A stretch of DNA of 64,000 nt from Xenoacremonium recifei. Taxonomy: Eukaryota; Ascomycota; Sordariomycetes; Hypocreales; Nectriaceae. Positions 44,313 to 55,897 of the stretch are shown here, in pieces. Where the stretch lies: positions 310,001 through 374,000 of the forward strand of contig WOFQ01000010.1 of assembly GCA_012184525.1 (NCBI GenBank). The letters are read 5' to 3'. Positions within the stretch are counted from its first letter, which is position 1; each line of letters starts with the position of its first letter. The notes beneath the pieces are model-generated. The model ran no database searches. It saw only the letters and a program-made list of their open reading frames with translations, and was not told the origin of the DNA. The translations under genes and the position numbers were made by a program.

Positions 44313-45149
44313 GGCGAGGGAGCGTCTGGTGCGATGCAGACGCGATTCACAGTAGAAAAATACAGGGAGGAGGAGATGCTGGTCGATCGGGGGTTGAGGC
44401 GGCGCAAATCGAAGAACGATCGTTGCGAGAGAAAGTCGTGGGCATCAAGCTTATGACCTTGCAGGCATGCGTCCAAACGGTGACGACTTGCGCGTGGCTG
44501 TGCGTTTGGTTTGCCCGCTGAGGCTTGTGGCGCAGGAACCATCATTTTAGGGGACGCTGTGCAGTGCAAGGCAAGTGCGTCACTGGAGACTCGCTGGAAC
44601 CGGTGGCGGTTGCGTCACTGCTGAGGCTGGAGGCTGGAGCGGCCACCACGCTTTCAGGTTGGGCAGCCACGATAGACTGTCTGTGAAGGGAAAGGCCCGT
44701 TGGGGCATCCGCCGAGCATCCGTTTGCGGGGGTGCAGCAGCAACTGCCTTATACGCGGACAAGGCACGAGGCACGATCCTGAAAAGGGGATTATTCACCA
44801 ATACGAGCTCTCAGAGAATACCGTGTATTTGAATGATCAGTCAGCATTAACGCGCCCTTCGCATTGCAGCAGCCAATCCTCATTACTCCGTCCCGATTCC
44901 CATGAGATGTCCGTCCTTTGCCATGGCCAATGCCCAAAAAGCCGGTGCCGGTGGCCCCCAGCCAATCAGAGCGCCGGATCTTGCGGGGTACGTACTCCGT
45001 TCACCACTTATCACCGAGTGGCCGAGCCGATCGTGACAAATTCTGGACCGCCATCTCCAACAGTCCGTCTCCTCCTCCACAGAGACGCTTCTTCCGTCTT
45101 TCCTTTTCCACACCACGGTTGACCTTGTGCGCCTCCAATCATCGCAATC
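44313..45149. promoter_or_regulatory. Bidirectional promoter between RVS167 and NFS1 homologs
   Basis: 0.84 kb between divergent starts. CCAAT boxes occur at 44873-44877 and 44962-44966, the second 187 bp before the NFS1 start. CCAAT-binding complex control of iron-sulfur and respiratory genes is established in fungi; binding here is inferred. Confidence 0.45.
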
Positions 45150-46854
45150 ATGGCCAGCACCATCGCAACCAGCGCCCTGAGGTCGGCTGGCCGTCTAGGC
45201 GCCAACCCGCGAGTCGCAGCAGCTCCTCTGCGAGGACTGTCCCGCGCCGCTCTGGTGGCGACGCGAACCTCCCGGCGAGGATACGTCTCTGAGACCAAGA
45301 GGGATAATGCCCAGGTCGAGACGGCTATCAAGCTGGACAAGAAGGACTTTGCAGACATTCCCCCGCCGTCGATGGATACGCCCGCCAATGTGAAAGTTAG
45401 TCCCATGGCTGGTAAGAACATTCCAATATCCCAACTTCCCATCATGCCAAAGCTAATCATGATATTCGGTTGCAGAGGTCTTGAAACAGGCCGCAGTCAT
45501 GGAGGAAGGCCAGCGACCAATCTATCTCGATATGCAAGCCACCACTCCCGTCGATCCCCGAGTTCTCGATGCGATGATGCCTTTCTACACCGGCGTCTAC
45601 GGCAACCCCCATTCCCGAACGCACGCCTACGGTTGGGAGAGTGAGAAGGCCGTCGAGGAGGCCCGCGAGCATATCGCCAAGCTTATTGGCGCCGACTCCA
45701 AGGAAATCATCTTCACCAGCGGTGCCACCGAAAGCAACAATATGAGCATCAAGGGTGTTGCCCGATTCTTCGGCCGCTCGGGCAAGAAGAGGCACATCAT
45801 CACCACTCAGACCGAGCACAAGTGCGTTCTCGACAGCTGTCGCCACCTCCAGGACGAAGGCTTCGAAGTCACCTATCTGCCCGTGCAGAACAACGGCCTG
45901 ATCAAGATGGACGATCTCAAGGCCGCCATCCGACCCGAGACCGCACTGGTCAGTGTCATGGCCGTCAACAACGAAATCGGCGTTATCCAGCCTATCGAGG
46001 AAATCGGCAAGCTGTGCCGCTCCAAGAAGATCTTCTTCCATACCGATGCCGCCCAAGCCGTCGGCAAGATCCCCATCGATGTCAACGCCATGAACATCGA
46101 CCTCATGTCGATTTCCTCCCACAAGATCTATGGTCCCAAGGGCATTGGCGCTTGCTATGTCCGACGACGACCTCGAGTTAGACTGGACCCTCTCATCACC
46201 GGCGGTGGTCAGGAACGAGGTCTGCGAAGTGGTACTCTTGCGCCTCCCCTGGTTGCCGGCTTTGGCGAAGCCTGCCGGATCGCCTATGAAGAGATGCCTG
46301 TAAGTAATACCCTGGTCTCTCACTTCCCCATGAAACTTCGATACGATATACATACCTGCTCGTGGTCAAGATTTTCAGCATTGCGAGACATTGTCATGAG
46401 CCAAATTCATGAGGCTAACATGTTTGAATAGTATGACTCGAAGCGCATCAAGTACCTGTCCGACCGATTACTCAATGGTCTCCTGGCCATGGAGCACACG
46501 ACCCAGAACGGCGATCCTGACGCTTTCTACCCCGGCTGCGTGAACGTTTCGTTCGCTTATGTCGAGGGTGAGTCGCTGCTCATGGCGCTCAAGGACATTG
46601 CATTGTCCTCTGGTAGTGCTTGTACCTCGGCTTCGCTGGAGCCCAGCTACGTTCTCCGAGCCCTTGGCAACAGCGACGAGAGTGCCCACTCGAGCATTCG
46701 ATTTGGTATTGGTCGTTTCACGACTGAGGCTGAGATTGACTATGTTCTGAAGGCTGTTCAGGAGCGAGTGACGTTCCTCCGAGAGCTCAGTCCCCTGTGG
46801 GAGCTCGTGCAGGAGGGCATCGACCTTGACACGATCCAGTGGAGCCAGCATTAA
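45150..46854 (+). CDS. NFS1: Mitochondrial cysteine desulfurase Nfs1, 502 aa
   Basis: Exons 45150-45411, 45476-46299 and 46432-46854; introns 64 and 132 nt. The first about 50 residues are rich in Arg, Ser and Ala with almost no acids (RSAGRLGANPRVAAAPLRG), a mitochondrial presequence. The class-V aminotransferase core begins at IYLDMQATTPVDPRVLDAM. Pyridoxal-phosphate Lys304 lies in SSHKIYGPKG; HTDAAQAVG and RSGTLAPPLVAGFGEA are conserved; the persulfide cysteine is Cys426 in SSGSACTSASLEPSYVLRA. The enzyme converts cysteine to alanine and delivers persulfide sulfur for iron-sulfur cluster assembly on Isu1 with Isd11 and frataxin, and for tRNA thiolation. Length and motifs are complete. The start gives a normal targeting signal; identity is certain. 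Confidence 0.97.
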
Positions 46855-47834
46855 AAGTTTGAATCAAATTGGAGTGTTCATGTTGATGAGCTGGTTTCTA
46901 CGGAGTATCGTTGTCAGGGGAGCGGAGTCGGGGGTTGGCGGGGATGTAAGCGACTATGAGTGATCTCGTCGCGTTTGTAACAGCACTGTACTATCAAGAT
47001 ACCTCTTTCTCTCTTCACAACTCCTCGGAAGCATGGAAGTCCACGGTCTATAGGGAGGACGTCCATATTGGCAAGGAACGGTCCTTAGGTACGGTTGGGG
47101 TTCTAGAATATCGATCTTTTAGCCCCTGAGGTTGGGCAAATTTGCGAAAGGGTCTTCGGTGACTGGCATTGTCCCAAGATGACCACGCGGAAATAATGAC
47201 ACAATATCGCACACATTGACGAATATGATACCTTTCCAGTGTTACCAAAATTGAGAGTGCCCTGGTGTTGAGCTGCCACAATCACATGCTGTGTAAGTGC
47301 TGCACCATGATGCAAGACAGGAAACTTGGCTTGATGCTGTCTCAGCCTCTCAGGACCCTTGCAGTCTTCACGAGGCCAAAATAGCAGGGCTTTAGCACCA
47401 CAATAGCGTCATGGCTCCCAACGGCGACGCGTTTCACAAGGCACGTTGGATGTTGCGGCTCTAAGTGACTTCAGGAGACCCTAGTCTGACGTCATTGACT
47501 CGGAGCCTTTAGTCCCCCTCCACCAATTCACGGCTGCCACTGTCCGTCCAGATTGCTCCTTTTGGCAGGTTCATGACATCACCCGAGCCACTTGCGGGTG
47601 GCAGATGGCAATTGCAATCGTGATTGTGCGAGGAAACACCGGGTGCTGCTGCCGTGACCCGCGTACCTGCCTCGTGAATGAAATGGCCAAAACCTGGGTA
47701 TATATAGACCAAAGCTTCCCTCTTCCGAGCTTTCTCTCTTCCATCATCACAACCGTCAATCTTCAGACCTCAACCAACCTGAACTACAACTTCTCAACCA
47801 CTTCAAATCAAATCAACACTTCACATCAATCAAA
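46855..47834. other. Spacer containing the CsbD-like gene promoter
   Basis: About 1 kb. The left part is NFS1 3' flank with no gene. The right 350 bases hold CRE, STRE-like and TATA elements and a CT- and CAA-rich leader typical of strongly expressed fungal genes. Confidence 0.6.
47487..47706 (+). promoter_or_regulatory. Stress-type promoter elements: CRE, STRE-like and TATA box
   Basis: Perfect CRE TGACGTCA at 47487-47494, CCCCT (STRE-like) at 47515-47519, and TATATATA at 47699-47706, 129 bp before the CsbD-like ATG. A pyrimidine-rich stretch (47716-47750) follows the TATA box. ATF1/AtfA-type bZIP factors bind CRE in fungal osmotic and oxidative stress responses. Motifs are observed; regulation is inferred from motif order and gene type. 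Confidence 0.6.
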
Positions 47835-48445
47835 ATGGCCGACAACAGCAACCAGCCCTCTACTCTCAAGAGCTACGTCGACTCCGCCACCGGCGCTGTC
47901 CAGAATGCCATCGGCAGCCTGACTGGCAGCACTGGCGACCAGGCCAAGGGCGACGCCCGCAAGGAGAAGGCCGACGCTGAGTACGAAGCTTCCCATGCCA
48001 CTGCCAAGCTCCCCGGTGCCACCATCTCCGGATCCGGTGCCATGAAGAAGGACGACCCCGACCGCACTGAGGGTTCCTGGAACCAGACCGTCGGCTCTGC
48101 TAAGGAGACTGTTGGTGGTCTCATCGGCAACGAGGTAAGTTGGCAGTCTTGAAAGACACAGCTCCCCATGGCAAATATTAATTTGTGACGCAGTCTCTCA
48201 AGCAGTCCGGTCGCCAGCAGAACCTCGAGGGCCAGCAGCAGGAGGCTCGCGGCCAGCTCAACGATCTCGGCTCTGGCATTGGTTCTCGAGTCCAGGGCAC
48301 CGTCGGTAGTGCCGTTGCCGGTGTCACTGGTGACACCGAGGGCCAGGCCCATTACAACCAGATGCGAGCTGAGGGCAAGACTCAGCAGCGCGGCGTTGAG
48401 CACGACCTTCAGAAGAAGGCTGAGGCTGAGAACGCCCGCCACTAA
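47835..48445 (+). CDS. CsbD-like stress protein, 183 aa
   Basis: Exons 47835-48134 and 48194-48445; 59-nt intron with donor GTAAGT, phase 0. Highly hydrophilic, rich in Gly, Ala, Gln and Lys, without Cys or Trp except one. Two CsbD-type segments are visible: NAIGSLTGSTGDQAKGDARK (about 25-44) and WNQTVGSAKETVGGLIGNE (about 82-100), followed by QNLEGQQQEARGQLNDLGSG. CsbD-like proteins are small stress-induced proteins; a basidiomycete relative was reported to recognise cruciform DNA. The promoter has CRE, STRE-like and TATA elements and a CA-rich leader, consistent with strong induction. Preferred codons are used almost exclusively (GGC, AAG, CTC, GTC), another sign of high expression. The biochemical role is unproven. 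Confidence 0.9.
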
Positions 48446-49135
48446 ACGGACGAACACGATGGCTCTTGTACAATAGCGAAAAGGATGATGGGAAACGAGC
48501 CTGAGATGCGATGAGAATTTGATACCCCGAAATGACGGAACTGGCTTCGGCATTCCTACCTAGGTAGTTTATGAACCTATTGCCCCATATTGCTGTTGAA
48601 AGCTGTCGGTGATGTGAAAATGTGATGACTCGATGCGTTACCTTTCGAAGTTCACTTTGACAAAGGGAAGGACTTGTGAACTGCTTTGACAGCAAACTAT
48701 TTTCGCATTCCCTTTAAATTTCCATCATAGATACTCTACAAAAGCACCCCAAAATCTCGCGACTTCTATCCATCCCATCCCCCGCAAGCAAATTTTGGAA
48801 ACCCCTTTTTCCTAGCAAGCAAATCTCTCGACACAGAGGAAAACCAACGCAGGTACCTAAATACCAAAGCCACCTCTCTCAAATTTTCTTCAGCAAGGAT
48901 ATCATCAACCAGGACTTGTGGTGTGGTATTTGAAATAGAAGTAAAACAAAACGGAAGCCGTAAAAAGATCGACGAAAACACAGTGAACGGTATGTCGTGG
49001 AGGGGCCGCGAGGCGCCTGCAGTGAAAATGGAAAGAATGAAGAAACAGAATACATGAGCTCGTAAGCGGAATGAAAGTCGTGCATCGTATCGTAGTAGAA
49101 CAATCCGAGCACCGTAGATGTTTCCGAGATGGGAA
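48446..49135. other. Convergent 3' spacer
   Basis: 0.7 kb between the CsbD-like stop and the stop of the large minus-strand gene; 3' UTR-like, no gene seen. It includes a CCTACCTAGGTAG near-palindrome around 48556. Confidence 0.45.
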
Positions 49136-52100
49136 CTAGGCCGCGGTCTTCTTCCGACGGCTGAACATCTTGGAAAGACTGCTTTGCGACTCCTCCTGGC
49201 GGATGGGCTGCACTATGGGCTCTGGTGGAGGCTCCGAGTTGCGCAGGAACGAGGCCAGATCCGAGGTCCGGGACATGGAGGACGTCGCGTCGCGAGGTTC
49301 GAAGCGCTTCATGGGTACGCGGCCTGATGAGCTAGGTGAAAGCATCGAGGGTCGCGGCGGCGCGCGGTCGGCCACGGGGCCGTACTTGTCGTAGCCGGGT
49401 GGCATGCTGACCTGAATAGGGATGTGGCCTTTGGAACCGCCGCTGCGGCTGTTAAGAGAGCGTGAGTCGTGGGCCAAGGGCGAGGAGATGCTGCCGCTGT
49501 TGGAGTGGTTGCTGCTGCTGCGTGTAAAGCGGCCGATGAGACTGGGCGCGCTAGCCTTCTTCTTGGGAATCTTCTGCGAGATGGGTACAGTGACAGGCTC
49601 CGGTGGAGGCTCGTAGTTGCGCAGGAACTCAGCCAAGCTCTCTTCTTTCTTAGGAGGAGGTTTAGGCTTAGGCGTCGTGATGAAGTCATCGTCGTCATCT
49701 TCATCGCTAAAGTCGATGGCGTAGGGATCCCTGACTCGGCGCGTCTTTCGCTTGGGCATCATGTCATCATCATCAAACATCTTGCTGCTCGCCATAGACC
49801 CTTTATTCTTAAGAAGAGCAGTGTGCGAGTTGACAGATGAATGAATTGAAGGCATGGAGTTATCTGTGCCGTGGGTGGACGCCTGACTATATCTAATGTC
49901 AGGAATAGTCGCGTCGACCGCTCGGCCGCCAGCGCCCCCAGACATGGCAGCGGGAGCACCCATCTCATCGCCATCCATAAATGGTGCAATGTTCTTAGGG
50001 ATACGGGCGTTGCCCGGACCCGGGGGTCCCTGTCGGATGAAATCGATCAAGTCCGAGTTGCCCGCCCTGTCAATTGCAGCCTCCCGGGGCTGGTATCGAT
50101 TCCGATTGCTCGTCGACGACACGCGGCGCGAGTCCATGCTCGACTTCGTGGGACTAGCAGGGCCGTTAATGTTTCGCAATGGTGCCGGTCGGTTGTCTCC
50201 CGCCGGGCCAGTTGACTTGATGAACTCCGCAAAGTCGGCAGTCGACTCAGCTGGGATTCTAGCCTCCCGAGCGAACGTTGATCGTCCCGATTTGGTCGAT
50301 CCAGATTTGGCTAATGAACTCATAGCCTTGGGTTGACCATTGGTAGTGTATGTGTTGACGCCGGGGTATCTGGTATTAGGAGAAGCCTTCACATCTGTAG
50401 CTGCCGAGGATGAGCGAGATCTATTATGTACTCGAGTATCCTCGCTCTTTCGAGGCACCCTGTTAATCATGGGTGAGTCTAAGGACCGCTTCGACTGTCA
50501 CATGTCAGTATTTGTTCAACGAGTAACAAGACCTCAAAGTGCTCACATCAATATCTCGCATGTTTTCGGGCGTCAGGGTGTACGTGATCGTTTGGTTGCT
50601 TTGAATGAGCTCCTCAAAGTTGCGGGCCATACTCTCAGAACGGTTCGAAACATTCTCTTCCGAAGTGCGGACTACCTTGTGACGACCAGTGTTCGACGAA
50701 TGGGAGGAACCAGATGTGTGAATTGGACGGGGAGAAAAGCCGGCAGCCACGGCAGCGGGAGGCTCCTCGTCCGAGTCTCGCGTCTTTGTCCTCTCTATTG
50801 AAACAACACCAACACTGTTCGTGGGAGAGGTAGGGCTTCTGTCGCTTCGAGCCACATGTCGGTTGGTATGTCCTGAAGCCTTGCGTGGAATCTCTGGGAG
50901 GGACTCTTCCTGGAAAGGAACGGTCGAGTTCGATGACCGGAGAATGGTCACCTTGGTGTTTGAAGAGGTCTGGCGGTGTCGAGGAGGTTGAGTCTGGATA
51001 CCGAGAGAAGACTGAGTTTGTGGTACTCGTGCAGAAGCCATGCGTCGGTCTTCTGGCACTGAAGCAGGAAGGGGTGAATGCTGGAACGTCGAGCTCTTTG
51101 GTGTCTTCTGATCCTGCGAATAGTCCACCTCGCCTTCTTCTTCAGATTCAGAGATCGTGGCTGCATTTGAGATGGAACCCCGCATCCGGTCGACAGGAGA
51201 CCGGCTTGGTGGGATTGTGACAGCGGTGTGGGCTACGTTCTCCAAAACCTTGGGCATGCGGATCTCTTCAGTGTTGGATCGGTTCGAGAGACTGCTCGTG
51301 CGAGACAAACTCAGACTGACAGGACGAACCCTGTCAGTTGCTTCCAGTGAAGGTGAACGAGATCCAGTGGGACTCTTAGGCCCTGTAACGTCGATGATGC
51401 GCGCAGAGTGGACGCTCGATGACCTCTTCAACGAGAACGGGCCACCAGAGTCAGAGAGTGCCGGAGATGAACTGCCTGCCACAGAAACTCGGGCTGAGGT
51501 CATGATCTCTGCCTTCTCATAGGTAGCAACTTCGTCCTTCTCTCCAGAGACCACAGGCATCTCTCGCCCTTGTGCCGCAGCTGTAAGCCCATTCATCGCA
51601 ATTCCAACAGGAGGCAGTGTGACAATCTTGGACAGTCGCTTGTTTTGGATGGTTGCCTTTGGCGTAGGCTCCTCAGTGCCGTCCACCACCTCGCCCTCAG
51701 CTTCTTTGGGCTCCACGGTAGATGTTCCCTCATTCTCGGTTTCCTTCTGGATCTTTGCTTCTTCCGTTTCAAGAGGCTCTGTGACAGGCGGTACCTCCTT
51801 GGCACGTCGGGCAGGATAAGGTGAAGCTCCGGGAGTAGGCAGGGAGTTGGACCGCTTTCTTCCAACAAAAATTGGAGTATGCGGCTGAGACATAGTTGGG
51901 GTCGGTAGGTTCCGGTACATACCCAGAGGTAGGATCAATAAACTCTTAGGTCGTCGTCCTGTCAAGTCTTCCTCCTCCTCATCGTCTGTGTCAAGCTCCT
52001 CGTCGCTGTAAACAGCCAGGCCGGGAACCTCGATCTCGTCCACATCGTGATCGCCTTCGGGTAATGCGATCTCGGCGGGTTGGCGCTCGGCTTCTTTCTC

Positions 52101-53183
52101 GGCCTCCTTTTCTTCCTTTACCGCCTTCTCCTTTTCCTCATGATCTTGAGACTTCTTGGTCTCACTTTCGACGTCGCTGTGGGTCGCAGTGCGAGCAAGT
52201 GACAGGGCATCGGTAACGTTGCTGTCTCTCCTCAAATGGCTCATAGAAGCCCTTGAAAAAGGTCGGCCGGTGTCAAGAAACGGCGATCGAATTCTCTTCT
52301 TCCAGCCCCTCCAAAGTCGACCAAGTGTTCGGTCTAAAGCAACTCGCTCCATATCTGACTCCTCAACCACAATGCGATCGGCAATGTCGGTGGGGTTCTT
52401 CACGCCTTCTTTGATTTCCTTCTCGAGCTTGGTTCGGAGCCGGTGATACGCGGCCTGTCCAGCGACAGTAAGAGTCAATTCGCCCATGTACTCCAAAACC
52501 GAGGTGAGGAAAATAGCGACTGCGGGAGAGATGACGTCCGAGATCGATTCATCAGCACCCATTTCGAGGTTCTCCTGTTCCATATACAGATCCTCGTCTT
52601 CCTCCTCCATATCTCCTAGGGAAGAGTAGACCATGCAGCGCAACCTTGTGCGCTTCCAAACAAGCTCAAGGTCCCAGTCGCGAGAAGGGTCGGCGCCCTG
52701 AGGCTGAACATAGTCGTCTTCGTCGCCTCCGCCCAAGTATTCACGGAGCTCTTCATCAGCATTGTTGACTGCATCCTTGGCCAATTTTGGCTTGAGGACC
52801 TCGGCGACGGCTGGTCGCAAAGCTGTTAGGGTGGTGGCCCTTGAGATCTGAAGAAAGTTGAAGAGGAGTTGGTCCAGAAAGTTGTTGACTAGCTGAAGAG
52901 CCTCAGGCGAGACCAGAGCAGTCTCGCCAGCAGGCTCAATGCCATGCTGATCATACCAGGTATCGGCGTGGCTATCGTGGTCGTTCGTGACGATCTGAGA
53001 GGCAGCCGAGGCAGCGACGAAGGCCGCCTCGGGTGACACTGACAATGGCGGAGACATGAGACTGTGTGCAATGGTAGAAGGTCTGTCGCTCGAGATGCTC
53101 TGTGTCCGAGACCTCATGGGTCGAGGGGAGACCATGCCGGAGGTAGGACGCGACATGGTTAAGTCGGGGGCGGCAGTCGCCAT
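49136..53183 (-). CDS. Large low-complexity protein (often annotated Flo11-like) with N-terminal helical fold and C-terminal motif repeats, 1331 aa
   Basis: Exons 53183-50547 and 50494-49136; 52-nt intron, phase 0, with a CTGAC branch box, joining PENMRDID to SKRSLDSP. Residues about 91-150 (SPEALQLVNNFLDQLLFNFL, ATTLTALRPAVAEVLKPKLA) form a compact helical region resembling a histone fold; this resemblance is by eye only. Residues 180-310 contain further helices (TSVLEYMGELTLTVAGQAAY). The rest is Ser/Pro/Glu-rich and probably disordered. Four copies of a short motif of the form DLxxFLRxxxPPxP occur in the C-terminal 370 residues. No signal peptide or GPI-anchor signal is seen, so a true Flo11 flocculin is unlikely. 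The C-terminus is basic (FSRRKKTAA). Role unknown; nuclear or cortical scaffold are both possible. Confidence 0.88.
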
Positions 53184-54000
53184 GGACGGCCTCTATATGC
53201 GGGCAGACCTGCCCCTCTAGAAAAGGCGCGAGACGGCGAGGGCGGTGGCCGGCGAGATGGATTGTCGATTGACGAGTACGAGGCGACGCAGGAGGATCCG
53301 GGCGACCTGTCGGCGCAGACGCAAGACGGGGAGGCACAGGCTGGGCGCAATAGGCGTCGTCGGATATTAGCGGTGGCGGCGCTGCAGCGAGGCAAGCGGA
53401 CGGATAGATGCTGATCTCTTATTAGCGGGTGTCGCAAGCAAAGAAAAAGGCCTGAGACAGCCGGGTCAGAGTCGCATGGCTTGAGGGTCGAAGGACGAGA
53501 CGGCTGCAAATGCCCGAGGCGGGAAGCGGGAGCAGCAGTCGATGCGTAACCACGACACGGCCCTCGCTGTCTCGCAGACGGAGCACCGCAGCAGACGAGG
53601 AGGGTTGCTTGCTGGCTTGCGCGCACACCTTCAGGGAGGCAGATCCTTCTCTCTCTCGAAGCCGTCGATCTGTACCAATCAAGCCTGTTCAAGAGGGTTT
53701 GATTGCTCGCACAGCAGGACTGGCACAGGCGACGTGGTGGGCAGCGGCGGGAGAAGAGGCAGAGAACCGAAATATCGAGCAACGGGCAGTGGTAGGGGGT
53801 AGCCAATGGCGGACGCACCTAATTCGAGGACGGATCCCTTTGTTGCTCGGGGTGTCATGAATAGAAACGAACAGGACAACAACCACACAGACAAGAAGCA
53901 GAAACTGGAAAAAGAGCGACTCGACCAGGTGAAGCTGCAAGGTCGAGGTGAGGTGCGTGTGAGAGGAGAAGCAATCAATCGTCCCGTCTCGACGCTCGAC

Positions 54001-54065
54001 GCTCGCTCGCTCGCTCGCTCTGCCTGTGCTCAAGTCCCAGTCCAGTCCAGTCCCAGTCCCAGCCC
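54001..54065. repeat. GCTC tetranucleotide repeat and adjacent CCAGT-type repeats
   Basis: Five GCTC units (54001-54020), then after a short gap alternating TCCAG and TCCCAG units (54036-54065). Simple sequence in non-coding DNA. Confidence 0.75.
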
Positions 54066-55872
54066 CTGTGACGGACGGGCGCGCGCGATAGTGGGAAATG
54101 TCTTGCCTCTAACCTCGCAGCTCGATGGGGCTCCCGAAGCCCAGCGAAGGCGCCCAGAACAAGCCTAGTCCCTGACGGGGATGATGGAAGAATGGTGGAG
54201 GGATCGATGGGATGTTTCGACGGCGGTCGTGGCCGGGGTAGGCTTGCTGCGGGTTTGCTGCGACCATCAGCGGCGAGCCTCTCCTGTCTGCCCGTCCACT
54301 GGCCTCGTTGACCCCTAGAAGCCCCCAAGCCGGACTCCACCAGGCTCTCCGTTCCTGGTCAAGGGCTCGAGTCAGGGCACTGTTTAGACGGGAGTAGTGT
54401 CGTTTCGGGGAGGATGCCCTGACGATTACGGGGAGGATGAACGCTGATAGACGGCGGCGTGACGGATAGCTCGTTGAGCTGTCTGCTCGGGGGTTTTCGC
54501 CGCGGGTCGCTGGTTGCTGGAAGGATTCGAGACTAGTTGACTGCGTGCAGGATGAATAAACCGATCTCAGATTGTTGGTTCTGATAGGGTACGGGCTATT
54601 GTCATCGATGTCTCTCGAGTTTCACGTGCTGCGGTGAGGCTGTGGAGAAGCTGGGATGATGGGGAGACGAGAGGTTTGGTGGGTGGTTTGAGTGCTCGCA
54701 GCAGGTGCAGTCATTATGGATCGACAGTGCCTTCCTTCCCTTGCAAGTCCTCCGTATTCACCTCCGGGGACCCTCAACAGGAAAGTGTGATGGTGAACTG
54801 GCGCAGCTTCCAAATTTATACATACAACCAATGGCCCTTACCATTGACTTTTTGTTCCATTTTCTCTTCTCTTATTCATCTCAAAAGCGATGATTCCGCA
54901 CAGGCTCATCACAGCAGCTTGCTTCCTGTTTTAATTGGTTTTCTTTTTTCTTTTTTTCTTTTTTCTTCCCGTCCCGTAGTCTGCATGCCTCTTTGCCGTA
55001 GTGGCCTGTGTGCTGCTTCTATGGGTGTCGCAAACTCCCTCGGTCCACTGCAATCATGCTCTGTGCCCCAATCACTCACTATTGCCCCTGAGAAAACGGT
55101 TTGCACGTCGATCTGCTTCTCTACGAAGCCGGCTATCCTTGTACGATACTCTCAATGTTCTGGCAGGGTTCAACAATGTGTTATGAAGGTCTGTTACAGA
55201 TTGCTCGATCCGAGGACCATCAACGAAGATCTCGGCACATGTTTCGCTACGAACGTCGGCAAGACTCCTGTGAGAAATCATATCAGCACAGTGCCGCACA
55301 GACAAGCATTATCATGACCGAGCCCAGCTCCCGCCTGCCCGGAGTTTGTTGGCGGACTGTGCGGGATGATCAGCTCAAACAAACACAGTCAACTCAACGG
55401 CGGAGACTACGGAAGAATAATGCCTGCAAGGGGCTCTTCTCATGTGCTACAGTGACGCTCAGGGTTCGCTCGATGGATCACGGAAGCTCGACTCTGGACC
55501 CTCTCCCATGAAGCCGGCCGCGATAAACGGCCAGAGCCCCAATAATACGGTTACATGGCCTACTTCTGGTGGCCAGGGACTCTCCGACTCCACACGGATG
55601 CTACTGTATCAGAATTATTCTCTCTTCCTTTCTTAAGTCCTTTATTATAGTCCTGGTTCTTCAGGAGTTCGTTGAGCTGACAAGAAGAAGGCTTCAACTC
55701 GGTCCAATTCTGTCTCGTAACAACATCAACCAGCTGCCTACTCCGTCCACTGAGCCGTGTCCTGTCTGCCGCCAGGTTTGATTGATGCCCTCGCACAGAC
55801 CCGCGCCGGCTCAACGCTCAGCGAATGCCCTCGCCAGTCGCAGCAAAGCTCGGCTGCCCTCCTCCAGGCCTG

Positions 55873-55897
55873 ACAGGGTTTACAGGGTTTACAGGGT
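55873..55897. repeat. ACAGGGTTT nonamer tandem repeat
   Basis: Two full units and a seven-base partial. It resembles, but is not, the TTAGGG telomere repeat. Confidence 0.7.

Noticed and set aside
53159..53818. Minus-strand 219-codon ORF at the 5' end of the 1331-aa gene
   Set aside because: Overlaps the start of a well-supported gene in another frame, and is Cys/Pro/Arg-rich without signature.
55873..55897. Telomere-like repeat
   Set aside because: The unit is ACAGGGTTT, not TTAGGG, and there are fewer than three copies.
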